Of a DNA stretch of 64,000 nucleotides, positions 13,838 to 23,821 are shown in pieces (the stretch's first letter is position 1; every line of letters starts with the position of its first letter). Source of the stretch: Eretmocerus hayati (Eukaryota; Arthropoda; Insecta; Hymenoptera; Aphelinidae). Location: the NCBI GenBank assembly GCA_029851415.1, contig CM056743.1:12392727-12456726 (forward strand), given 5' to 3'. The notes beneath the pieces were generated by a model. That model was not told where the DNA came from. It was given only the letters and a program-made list of their open reading frames with translations, and searched no databases. Made by a program: the position numbers and the translations under genes.

Positions 13838-14060
13838 TCAATCGCGCGTTCTACGGACGCACCTCATTTTTTTTGTTTTACCCACGTATACCGCATTGCA
13901 ATTTTTACAACCAATTACATAAACTACATTGTTCCGTTGTATTCTTTCCGTTCTATCTTTCCCTCTAGTAATTAAATTGCTCTCGTTGTTGGTCACTCTC
14001 GATATACATTTAATGCCATACTTTCTCAATTTTTTTGCAATCAAATCTTAAAAATCGTCT
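13838..14060 (-). pseudogene. Penelope-like element, GIY-YIG endonuclease core
   Basis: The minus-strand frame reads ...LRKYGIKCISRVTNN, then a NNVVYVIGCKNCNAVYVGKT core, the Penelope-type GIY-YIG signature with its CX2C pair (family form VYKI.C..C...YIG.T). The endonuclease cleaves the target DNA for retrotransposition in intact elements. The reverse transcriptase that should lie upstream (to the right) is absent. The frame abuts LINE sequence at about 14,045-14,060. The downstream half continues at 12,457. Confidence 0.75.
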
Positions 14061-16614
14061 CAGAGTCTTTTTCTTCTCTTTTTGCATTCCCTCTTCTGGT
14101 AGGTCTTTCCCGTTGAGCTGTTTCTTGGAATGATCTAGCCATTCTTCATCCTTGATACTTTCGTCTACCTTCTCTCTTTTTCTTCTTTTCTTACTTACTG
14201 CTTTCCAAAATGTATTTTCTGATTTATCCTCCATTATCTCCTGCAGCATTGCTTCGCCTTCTTGCTCCTTTTTCCTTAGCCTGAGTATTTTGTATTTCTT
14301 CTTCTTTTGCTTGTATTCCTCTTTTTGAATTTCCCCTTTCCTCAGGCTGAGGAGAGCTTGGTATAGTTCCATTTTCTTCTCCCGACATTCTCTGTCTCAC
14401 CATTTTTGTGAGTCTGTTCTTCTTTCGCTTCTTTCCTCCTCTATTAAAGCGTTTTTTATTTTCCCTATTAGGGTTTTCCAGTCTTTGGCTGTTCCTCCTC
14501 CCGCGAGGTTCTTTTTATATTTCTCTATAGATTCCGGGTCCCGCCTTTGTATTTATTTCTTTTCCGTGTTCAGTTCTTCTTGTTTTTGTTTTAGAGTTAG
14601 CTCTAGTGGTAGGTGGTCTGATTTTGTTTTGTTTCCCATCCTTAGGTTATCGATTTCCTCTTTTCCATCTCTATTAGTTATCGGATAATCTATTACTGTG
14701 TTACCTCTGGGGCCTATATATGTATAGAACCCTTCTTCATCTCCTTTGATTCCTCCATACGTTATGTACATTCCTATTTTGCTCAGCATTTCAATCAGTT
14801 TTTTCCCCTCGGCGTTGATCATCTTGTCTTTTGAGTTCCTGCTCTCTTCTTCATCCTCTCCTCCTTTCGTCCCCGTTCTAGCGTTCATGTCACCCAATAT
14901 CATTATGTTTCCATCCTTATTATCTTGTCCTTCTTCTTCTATCATCTTCCAGTTCTTCTCTTTTTCTCTATTCATGTACGTGTAAATAATCTTCCATTTT
15001 TTCCCTTTCATCTTGATGTTTTTCATCATTACCTCATTACTTCTTAGTCTAGTTTACTTCTAATATTTCAAAGTTTTTCCTTATTGCTAGTATTATTCCC
15101 CCTATCGCTCTTCCTTTTTTGTGTTCTTCATATGCATCCTTGAATTCTACATCATATGCCTTAAATTTGTTTTTTATCCAGTTCCTGTCTTTATTTTCAC
15201 ACCATGTTTCTGAAAACGCTATTACGTCGAATTTTTCAAGGTATTTTCAGTCGTCTATGTCTAGGCCTTTCAGTACAGATATGTTCCATGCCAATATTTT
15301 TGCATTACTGCTTATATTGTGTTTGACCTTTTCCTTTCCAAATCTTGCTGGTTTGAACTATATTTTGGTCCCTTTCGCTCCGTTTCCAATGTGTCCCCTC
15401 TATATTGATTGTGTCATCTCTTCCTAGGGTTCTTTTCCCTTTTTCAGATAGTTCTGTCGCCTTTTCTTTCAACTTTCTTCTGAGGTTTCTTCCCTTGAAT
15501 GTTAGGTCTCTATCTATATATATTTCCGTTCCTTTCAGCATGTTCTTTTTTGCCATTATCTTTTCTCCCATTTCATATTTTCTTTCTCACATTCTGCACC
15601 TACGTGCCTTTTCCTGTCCTTTTATAATCCAACATCTTGTTATCGACACATCTAGCTCTAGTTTTTCTTTTATCCAAACCTGGATTTGATTCCTTATACT
15701 TTCTCTTTGCCATATTTTCCCATGAATGATTATGTTGTTTCTTCTGGTTCTTTTTTCTGTTTCTTCAAGTCTCCAGATGAGTTCCTTTATAGTATCTTCT
15801 CTTCCTTTCTCTTTTTCCTGGTACTGAACAATTTCCATTGCCTCACCTTTTTCCTTTATCATCTCTTCCAGTTTGCATAACCTTTCTTCCATTCTGTCCT
15901 GTTTTGCATTTCTTTCTTCATCTCTTTTCTCTATCTCATTCCATTTTTCCCCCATTCTATATTTCTAGCCTCAAAATTCTTTTTCATGGTGTCTGCTATG
16001 TCCTGTACCTTTTTTAGACCTTCATTCCTGTCCTTTCTATCTTCTTCAAATCTTTTTGATAGGCTTTGTATCTCCTTCAGTAAATTTTGAATTCCCAGGC
16101 TGAGGTATTCTGTTTCACTTAGTAAGTCTTTATCTTTTTCTTCTTCTTCTGCTCCTTCTTCCTTGTCTCTTATAGCGGGTTTCTTGTTAGTATTTTCCAA
16201 AATATTGTCAGGTGATCTCTCACAACTTGTTCTTTTCTTAGATCTGGATCCTACTGTCGAGTAAAATTCTCTTATACTTCTTCCACTTCCACTGAATGAG
16301 TTTGATCTATTTCTTATGTCCTGGCTAATTAGCTTTTTTTCTTGTATAATTTTTGTATTTTTATCCCCATGCCCTTTACTATATCATCTGGTGTGTGTTT
16401 TATCCACGTGTGAATTGTCGATTCTAACCTCAAAACTCGTCTTGGCCTTATGCCGTTGTTTTAATGTTATTTTCGGTTCTTTTGTTCTTGTATTCTTTTT
16501 CTTCCACCTTTTTCCTTCACGTAGACTACACTTTCCTCTATTTCTATAATTTATTTCTTTTTTCTGAATCAATAACGTATGTTGAATATATTTCGGTACT
16601 GCTCTGTTCGGCAT
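14045..16614 (-). pseudogene. LINE remains: ORF1 and apurinic-type endonuclease, no RT
   Basis: On the minus strand, 16,614-15,300 holds ORF1-like fragments: a basic N-terminus, a long E/K-rich coiled-coil-like block at 16,200-15,931, and RRNNIIIHG at about 15,740, a word typical of L1-like ORF1 RNA-binding domains. From 15,029 to 14,553 comes an endonuclease with GDMNARTG, GNTVIDY and SDHLPLELTL, the APE-type catalytic words. From 14,372 to 14,045 is the linker normally found between endonuclease and RT (FWKAVSKKRR...). The RT is missing, because the sequence switches to the Penelope-like element. Several frameshifts and stops are present. A LINE lacking its 3' part must have been cut by a later event, as truncation normally removes the 5' end. 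Confidence 0.75.
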
Positions 16615-17930
16615 CCCTCTGACGTCCTCTCATATTACGGTAATATTTCTTTCAATTAAATCTATATTTCCCTCAAAAGTCCAAAATATTCATCGACATA
16701 CTACAGTTGTTCATAAGTCAATTTATTATTCTATTGTTGACCGAATCCATATAAGATCAGGCAGTGAAAATGGCCGGAGTCACGGATTTTTCTGGGGATT
16801 TTTTATATGATTTTAGGTGCAAAATAACGGGACACGTGTTTTTTCATTTGGCCCAGAACCGCTTTGTTTCGGACCTGTGAAAGTTTTTACCTTCATGTCG
16901 GATTCATGAAATTACAGATAATTGACGATTCTAAAATGGTAAAATATGGATTATTCGGGCGTTTTTTCGTGTATCCATTAATACCTTCATATAGGTATAC
17001 CATCACGTGGCAGATATTACACCGTAATCCATTGTCAATTTTCATGAAAAATACAAAAATTTCAATAGCTTCTACGGGCAAGCATATTTCTGTTTGAATT
17101 TTTTTTGTGAGAAAAGGTTGAATCGGGAGGAAGATATTGGTATCGGTTTGAATTACGCTAAAAGACACGGCGGGGGTCACTACAATCATCTTTCGTAAAA
17201 TCTCCGATTTTTCGGGAATCCTAGTAGTTTGCACACCCCAATCGAGTGTTTTCAACATTCTGATGATATTTCAGAGATCTGTAATTGGAATCTTGATACA
17301 CAGAAGTCAGTACAAGCAATCGGTTTGTAATCAATCTTGGCATTCTCAAAAATTTGGAGGAAATTTTGATAATTCTCTTTGTATTTCTGTCATTGTCAAA
17401 GAACTCTCCGACTTCTCTTAATTTCTAATCTCGTCCCATCTTCTCACCGTCGAATTCCAAGATTATTTATAAGGATTTCTACAATTAATGAAACATTTCA
17501 AGATACCTTGAAACCATGTTAAAAGAACCTAGAAAAATATGTTGAAAATATTGTCCCTCGTCTCATGAGAAATCACATCGTCCTTCAGTGATCCTTGGCG
17601 ATTCCTTTGGGCCGTTGCCAGCTCCGAGCGGAACGCACTCGGTCCAATCATTGATCCGAGCTTGCGAGCTGTGCCCTTGCGAAAATACTCATGATTTTCA
17701 CTTATTCATCAGTTTCATGCAAGCTAAATTTCTCGTGGAAACGAATGAGGTGAAAGCGCCAGTAGTGAAACACGGCTAGTTGGCCGCCTCTACTACAACA
17801 TCTAATTTTCATGGATTTTTAACCGCGAAGAGTTGATCCATAATTTGAGTAGGAATTGAAATGTATTCTTTGATTATCCATCTCAAATCAATGCCGCGTA
17901 ACACCCGTAGAATTTACATAAATTAAAAGA
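16615..17930. other. Non-coding stretch
   Basis: No recognised gene. A 121-codon frame on the minus strand at 16,893-17,258 has no identifiable domain and no support beyond its length. Confidence 0.3.
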
Positions 17931-17940
17931 AAATAGTATA

Positions 17941-18215
17941 TTACGCAACAAATGCGAGAAGGTCAATTTCCGCACAAGTTGCCAAACGAGTGCGAGAAGT
18001 TAATATTCACGCACGCTTTGAAACTTCTCGCACACCCAGAAGAACACATTTACGCACGCTCGCGAAGCGAGCGTGCGTAAATGTGTTCTTCTGGGTGTGC
18101 GAGAAGTTTCGAAGTGTGCGTGAATGTTACTTCTCGCGCGAGTTGGCAACGTGTGCGGAAACTTCTCGCACGTGTTGCGTATACTATTTTTTGCAATTGT
18201 GCGCGAAGTTGTAAT
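17941..18215. repeat. Large near-perfect palindrome
   Basis: The centre is the stem GCTCGC/GCGAGC at about 18,058-18,072. Arms run outward for more than 100 bp each with few mismatches (ACACATTTACGCACG pairs with CGTGCGTAAATGTGT). The ends carry ATAGTATATTACGCAACA and TGTTGCGTATACTAT. The same peptide frame appears on both strands, as expected of a palindrome. A further CGCAC/GTGCG block follows at 18,300-18,480 and may be a second degenerate copy. Confidence 0.75.
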
Positions 18216-18482
18216 TAAATGCACCGCTGTCCGAGCAAGATTATCTTGGGATCGGAGTTTTCAAGAAAGGCCAAATTCAGAGGGATGACATGACATCATA
18301 TTTTGGAATTGTGCGTGAATGAAAATGCATTAGAGCGAGAAGTTACATTCACGCACACTCCACCAGTGCGTAAATGTAAAACTGTGCGAAAGTCATTCAC
18401 GCATTACTTCTCGCACTGTAAATAATGAAGAGAAGTCTCATTTTTCTACAACTTCGCGCACACAGTTGCAAAAAATGATATT

Positions 18483-19590
18483 GATGTATATTCAACCGTT
18501 TACCGAGCCACATTAAGATATTCGAATCCAAGGATTCGATACCTCCGAAGCTTCACATGAAGAGTTGATGCTAGTTTGCACCACATAGTCTTCACGGAGC
18601 AGGAAATATCAAAAATGATCCAAATAGATCTTGAAAATTCATAGGAGAATTCATAAAATTCAACGGCCATGGACCGGAGAGTAGCCGTCACATGTTTTGC
18701 CATCTCACAACTAGATGGAGGGCAGTTTTCTGTTCCTCCTAACAAATTTAACATCCAATCCTTCATAGAATGATCAAAATTCCCAACGTATCACTTCACC
18801 TCGATAGTTTCAGTGTCAATGACAAGTCTCTCCGTCGTCATTCTGACGGGCCTAAGCGGAGAGACCGGGGCGAAACACTCACAATTCTCGAACATTTTAT
18901 TGTTAACCTTATTCCTCCCATGAATTTTCAAGATCTATTTGGATCATTTTTGATATTTCCTGCTCCATGGAGAGTATGTAGTGCAAACTAGCATCAACTC
19001 TCCATGGAAAGCTTCGGAGGTATCGAATCCTTGGATTCGAATACCTTGATGTGGCTCGGTAAACGGTCGAGTATACATCAATATTATAAAACTCACCCGA
19101 GCGAAGAATCAATTCGTATAAAATTCAACGGCCATGGACCGGAGAGTAGCCGTCACATGTTTTGCCATCTCACAACTAGATGGAGGGCAGTTTTCTGTTC
19201 CTCCTAACAAATTTAACATCCAATCCTTTATAGAACGATCAAAATTCCCAACGTATCACTTCACCTCAATAGTTTCAGTGTCAATGACAAGTCTCTCCGT
19301 CGTCATTCTGACGAGCCCAAGCGGAGAGGCTGGGGCGAAACACTCACAATTTTCGAACATTTTATTGGTATCCTTATTCCTCCTATGAATTTTCAAGATC
19401 TATTTGGATCATTTTTGATATTTCCTGCTCCATGAAGAGTATGTAGTGCAAACTAGCATCAACTCTCCATGTGAAGTTTCGGAGGTATCGAATCCTTAGA
19501 TTCGAATATCTTGATGTGGCTCGGTAAACGGTCGAATATACATCAATATTATAAAACTTACCCGAGCGAAGAATCAATTCGTATAAAAGA
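18483..19590. repeat. Non-autonomous repeat with internal 465-bp tandem duplication
   Basis: A block of about 170 bp (18,483-18,654) is followed by two tandem copies of a 465-bp unit (18,655-19,119 and 19,120-19,584). The distal part of each unit is the reverse complement of the first block (for example GTGGCTCGGTAAACGGTCGA against TTTACCGAGCCAC). The layout is A'-B-A-B-A. Units are nearly identical. No coding potential. Confidence 0.7.
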
Positions 19591-19629
19591 AAAAATCATG
19601 AATAGTACGATCTCACAATCACCCCTTAG

Positions 19630-19912
19630 CCCACCAATAATGCATATGCGGTGCACACTGCGCATATACACTGCACACGTGCATATGTGCAGCTTATCGA
19701 ACTTGAATGAATATTGAAGGGCCCACATCAGAGAATTTCTGATTCGAATAGGTTTGTTTCTTTACCTCGTTACCGGGTGATCTAGAGCAGAACTCGACGA
19801 GTTCCGTCTAGTTTTGGCCAGAATTTGATGAGCTGCCCATGTACACGTGTGCAGTGCCCATGCACAGTGTGCACTGCATTGCGCATATGCACACATATGC
19901 ATATCTGTGGAC
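19630..19912. repeat. Inverted pair of GTGCA/TGCAC-rich tracts
   Basis: Two alternating purine-pyrimidine tracts (about 19,636-19,693 and 19,838-19,905) consist of words such as GTGCACACTGCGCATAT and CACACATATGCATATC and are largely inverted relative to each other. They probably form the arms of a small palindromic element. Confidence 0.45.
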
Positions 19913-20451
19913 GCAACCTTAGAGGCTGTTCCACTGTAGGGGCTCCCTGAAAATAGAGCCAATGGTGGAACAAGAGTCTACCCTCAACTGGAACAGGTTT
20001 TATATTTATCTGCACTGCATCATGCCCAAAAAATATTAATTACTAATAAGCACTAATTATTTGTTCCACTACAGCGACTTTACCTTGAATAGTTTTGAAT
20101 GGTATTTTCGAACAAACTGTCGAACTAAGAAGAAGACGAAACATTGATAGTCATACGTAAGAATTATCGCAAAGAAAGACAGTCATCCCGCACATAATAT
20201 ATTCAACTTTACTTCATCATTCATTCCAGATAATTAAAAATATAATATACTGAATATCTAAATATTAAAATTACTAAGAATTCACAAATTGATATTTTGG
20301 GCACATAACTGTCGGCATTCCTTTGTAACTTGAGCAAAGTTATTGGATTTACTGACTCAATATTTCTTATCTATTAAATATTTTGATTTGGAGAAAAATT
20401 CATAGTTCATTCCAACTCAAAATTTTTTAAAATTTACTATTTATCGAACCC

Positions 20452-20516
20452 TCATTCGCTACGTTTCCCCATACAAACTATGATGCTCTCTAGCAGCTGT
20501 GGGTTGCTTTCTTTTA
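20452..20516 (-). pseudogene. MATH-BTB pseudogene, C-terminal tail (segment 3)
   Basis: Minus-strand codons just left of the DNA transposon read KESNPQLLESIIV... to a TGA stop. They fit the final helix of a TDPOZ-type protein whose preceding part ends in LQFI on the other side of the transposon (27,602). Reading straight across the two flanks with TA...TA kept would give an open frame, so the target-site structure is not settled. This is weak by itself; the support comes from continuity with the segments at 27,602-28,175 and 38,723-39,063. Confidence 0.5.
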
Positions 20517-20567
20517 CACGGTGCACCCCTGAGGACTTTGAGTTTGAAAAAAATGACAACAAAAACT
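20517..20567 (+). promoter_or_regulatory. RSS-like TIR tip: heptamer, 23-bp spacer, A-rich nonamer
   Basis: CACGGTG (20,517-20,523) is followed by 23 bp and then AAAAAAATG (20,547-20,555). A second ACAAAAACT lies at 20,559-20,567. RAG recombination signals are CACAGTG, then 12 or 23 bp, then ACAAAAACC; Transib TIRs carry a related tip. The mirror copy ends at 27,601. The pattern is seen; the functional parallel is inferred. Confidence 0.55.
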
Positions 20568-20607
20568 GAAAAGTGGGTGTTTTTCTACTAAATGTCACGA
20601 AGAGAAC

Positions 20608-23070
20608 TAGTCCGGGAGCTGGATAGGCTCCCGTATGCACTGAGAGCGCCGATCATGAACCAAACGTTTTCTAACGTGATTTTTATCGTAGAATCCGAAT
20701 CCGTCGGTATTTTTGCGATAGGAGGTGGAGATCACCTTTAAAAACGCAATTTTTAACCTAAAAACTGTTTTTTTTGCGCGGGCAAGAGGACCAATATTCC
20801 AAACTACTTGGATGACATCCGGAACATAGAAGTGTCATTGAAAATACGCCATAACATCATATTCAAATATTTTGCATCCGATATACAGGATGTCGAAGCC
20901 CCTTCGGGGTTGTTTGGTGCAATCGATATTCCGGAAACGGATGAATCGCTGAATAATTTAGCTATTGGGTATTTCTATAATCAGGTCATTGATGCAACTC
21001 ACTTTTCCCACTTCTGGGCCCTACGGACCCAATATACAGGGTGTCGAAGAGTTGTAATGCCCATCTCCATCGTATTTGAATCACTCCAACTCATGTAATA
21101 GAGTATTGGGCAGTGAAATTGATAAATCTCAATTCAATTTGATCCTCTGACTAGACATTCAAACATCCTTCCTCGATCTGGAGCATAGAAATTCCGTAGA
21201 AGTCACTATTTTCCATACCAAATTGTATAGATTTACAATGCGATCACGTCGAAAAACTGAAATGTACCATCTGCATGTGGTATGCCATCTCAGTAAATTT
21301 ACAGAATGATTATGCGATGCGCGGTCTCTGGTTTTTTACTATCCAGAATTCGGAATAAAGTTTAGTGCTTGTATTAAAATTATCCATAATGACCGTTGAA
21401 AAATAATCCGTTCAAGACTCTGAAATTTCGAAACAAAGACAAAACTTTCAAACCAAGATCTGTAGATCGAAGCATTCATTCAGTTTTCAGAATGACTCAG
21501 AATCAATAACCCTGCAATTTACCTTGGACATAGCGTGTTACCCAAAAAATCGTCGGCTATCAGGGGTCAAATTTGTTCTCACACATGTGTTTATATGTTT
21601 TGAGACGGTGTGAGTTCTAACGACCCAACGGTCACGATTAGATGGTATGAGGAGCTCCAGGTTTGAAGGCACATCAATAATGTTCATAAACTATACAGTT
21701 TTTAGAGTTACCAGAGTACAGACGCAATGCATTACTCTGGATACCTGATGATTAATTAACTATAGAAAATGTGGTACTCCATCTCTATAGAGATGGCATA
21801 CCACATTCAGATTGTACATTTCAATTTTTCGACGTGATCGCATTGTGAATCTGTACATTTTGATATAGAAAATAGTGACTTCTACGAAATTTCCATGCTC
21901 CAATACGAGGAAGGATCTTTGAATGTCTAGTTAGAGGATCAAATTGAATTGAGATTTATCAATTTCACTGCCTAATACTCTATTACGTGAGTTGGAGTGA
22001 TTCAAATACGATGGAGATGGGCATTACAACTCTTCGACACCCTGTATATTGGGTCCGTAGGGCCCAGAAGTGAGAAAAGTAAGTTGCATTAACCCTTAAT
22101 TACCCACGTGGTAGACTTTTGGCACACGCGAAATTTCAATCTCATCTCCAAGTCGGAACTCATGTTTTGGGGTTCTGGAGCCTACATGTAATTTCATAAT
22201 TCAATATTACCTCTCAAATGAACCAATCACAGAATTTGAAAAAAAAAATTTTTTCAAAATATCCTTGAAATGAGTACTCAAAATCCATCACCGACAAAAC
22301 TCAAAATTTCCATTTTGAAGAATATTCATTCAAACCAAGTGCCAATAGTTTCTTTGAAGTCTACTCGTGATATAAAAATGATCACCACGACGATCTCAGC
22401 CACAATTGATATATTTTTTCGGAATTGGGGAAATTTTCCATCGGCTTAACCCAGAGAAAAGACAAAAAGATGACGTTTTCTGGAATTTTTAGAGAAAGTA
22501 TGTGGTTTCCAAACCTAAGTTAGAGAATTTATATTGATTCTGAAATGTTTGAAGTAGATGAAAGTAATTTTTAACCAAGATTTCCCACGAGAAAATCGCG
22601 GAAATATAGCAATTTTCGTGATGTGTGCCATTTGGCTACCACGTGGGTTGGAGTGTTAGTAAATCTCACGTGGGTAACTAAGGGTTAACGACCTGATTAT
22701 ATAAATACCCAATAGCTAAATTATTCAGCGATTCATCCGTTTCCGGAATATCGATTGCACCAAACAACCCCGACGGGGCTTCGACACCCTGTATATCGGA
22801 TGCAAAATATTTGAATATGATGTTATGGCATATTTTTTCAATTACACTTCTATGTTCCGGATGTCATCCAAGTAGTTTGGAATATTGGTCCCCTTGCCCG
22901 CGCAAAAAAACTGTTTTTAGGTTAAAAATTGCGTTTTTAAAGGTGATCTCCACCTCCTATCGTAAAAATACCGACGGATTCGGATTCTACGAGAAAAATC
23001 ACTTTAGAAAACGTTTGGTTCGTGATCGGCGCTCTCAGTGCATACGGGAGCCTATCCAGCTCCCGGACTA
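20608..23070. mobile_element. Foldback (palindromic) non-autonomous element
   Basis: Long inverted arms (20,608-21,291 and about 21,791-23,070) surround a roughly 500-bp unique centre. The ends are TAGTCCGGGAGC and its complement. It is flanked by AAC on both sides (20,605-20,607 and 23,071-23,073). The empty site is preserved in the opposite TIR of the host transposon with a single AAC, giving a 3-bp target duplication. The arms carry ACCCTGTATAT words common in insect repeats. The 96-codon frame at 20,808-21,098 lies in an arm and looks incidental. The right arm is itself interrupted by a TTAA element. Confidence 0.85.
22093..22684. mobile_element. TTAA-flanked MITE, piggyBac-like ends
   Basis: A 592-bp block begins CCCTTAATTACCCACGTGG and ends CACGTGGGTAACTAAGGG, with TTAA directly on both sides (22,089-22,092 and 22,685-22,688). 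It has no matching sequence in the left arm of the surrounding foldback, so it is a later insertion. TTAA targets with CCC...GGG ends are typical of piggyBac-mobilised elements. No ORF. Confidence 0.8.
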
Positions 23071-23821
23071 AACCTGATTTCGAGCGAAATCGGAACTGCT
23101 CGCCGTTTTGAGTAATGAATAAATCAGTAAAACGAGTTTTAAGTTCAAAAACCACTTTTTTAAATTTACTCTCTTTGCACTAATTAAACTGTAACTCCGG
23201 CCCACTTCAATATTTTTCGACGTTCGTTAACTCATTTTGTAGCTTGATTCAAAAGCTACAAAATGAGCCTATGTACAGTAAAATTGCGCCATTCAAAGCT
23301 CGATCATTACTATTTGGAAAGTAGACATGTGTAGAAATATCGAAAAACGTAGCGATCTCGAAATCAAGATTTGTAATGTAAGATTGGAGCATAGGATTCT
23401 CACGAGGTGATTGAGAGGATTATTAAGATATATTTCAATAATGTTCACGTTAAATCTGGTCAGTAACAGATAATTTTATTGACTATACAGGATTGATATT
23501 GTGTTATGAAAAAAATGTGATGATATCTCATTAAAGTATAATTTACAGTATGTAGTTCAGATGATCAATGTATCTCGTTTCTTTCTGTGATTTTGGCGAA
23601 CATAAGATGTGTCGAAGGAGTAATTTGATACATCTATCATGGAAAGATTCAATATTGAACATCTATGTAATGAGGTAATTGCGGACACATGTATTACGAC
23701 AGACCTTGGTTCCCCTTTGCAATGAGGTTTATGACACAAAAAAGAGGTCTCGCTATTGCCTTCATCATCAGAGATGATTATAATCAAGATCTGAGATTGA
23801 GATCATATGCATATTACAGGT

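Noticed and set aside
16893..17258. 121-codon minus-strand frame as a gene
   Set aside because: No recognisable domain, no splice or neighbour support; length alone is not enough in AT-rich DNA.
18000..18224. CRISPR-like array in the CGCAC-rich region
   Set aside because: Words are irregularly spaced and organised as a palindrome, not direct repeats with spacers.
20808..21098. 96-codon frame in the foldback arm as a transposase fragment
   Set aside because: It lies in an inverted arm whose other copy is not kept open, and contains no catalytic words.
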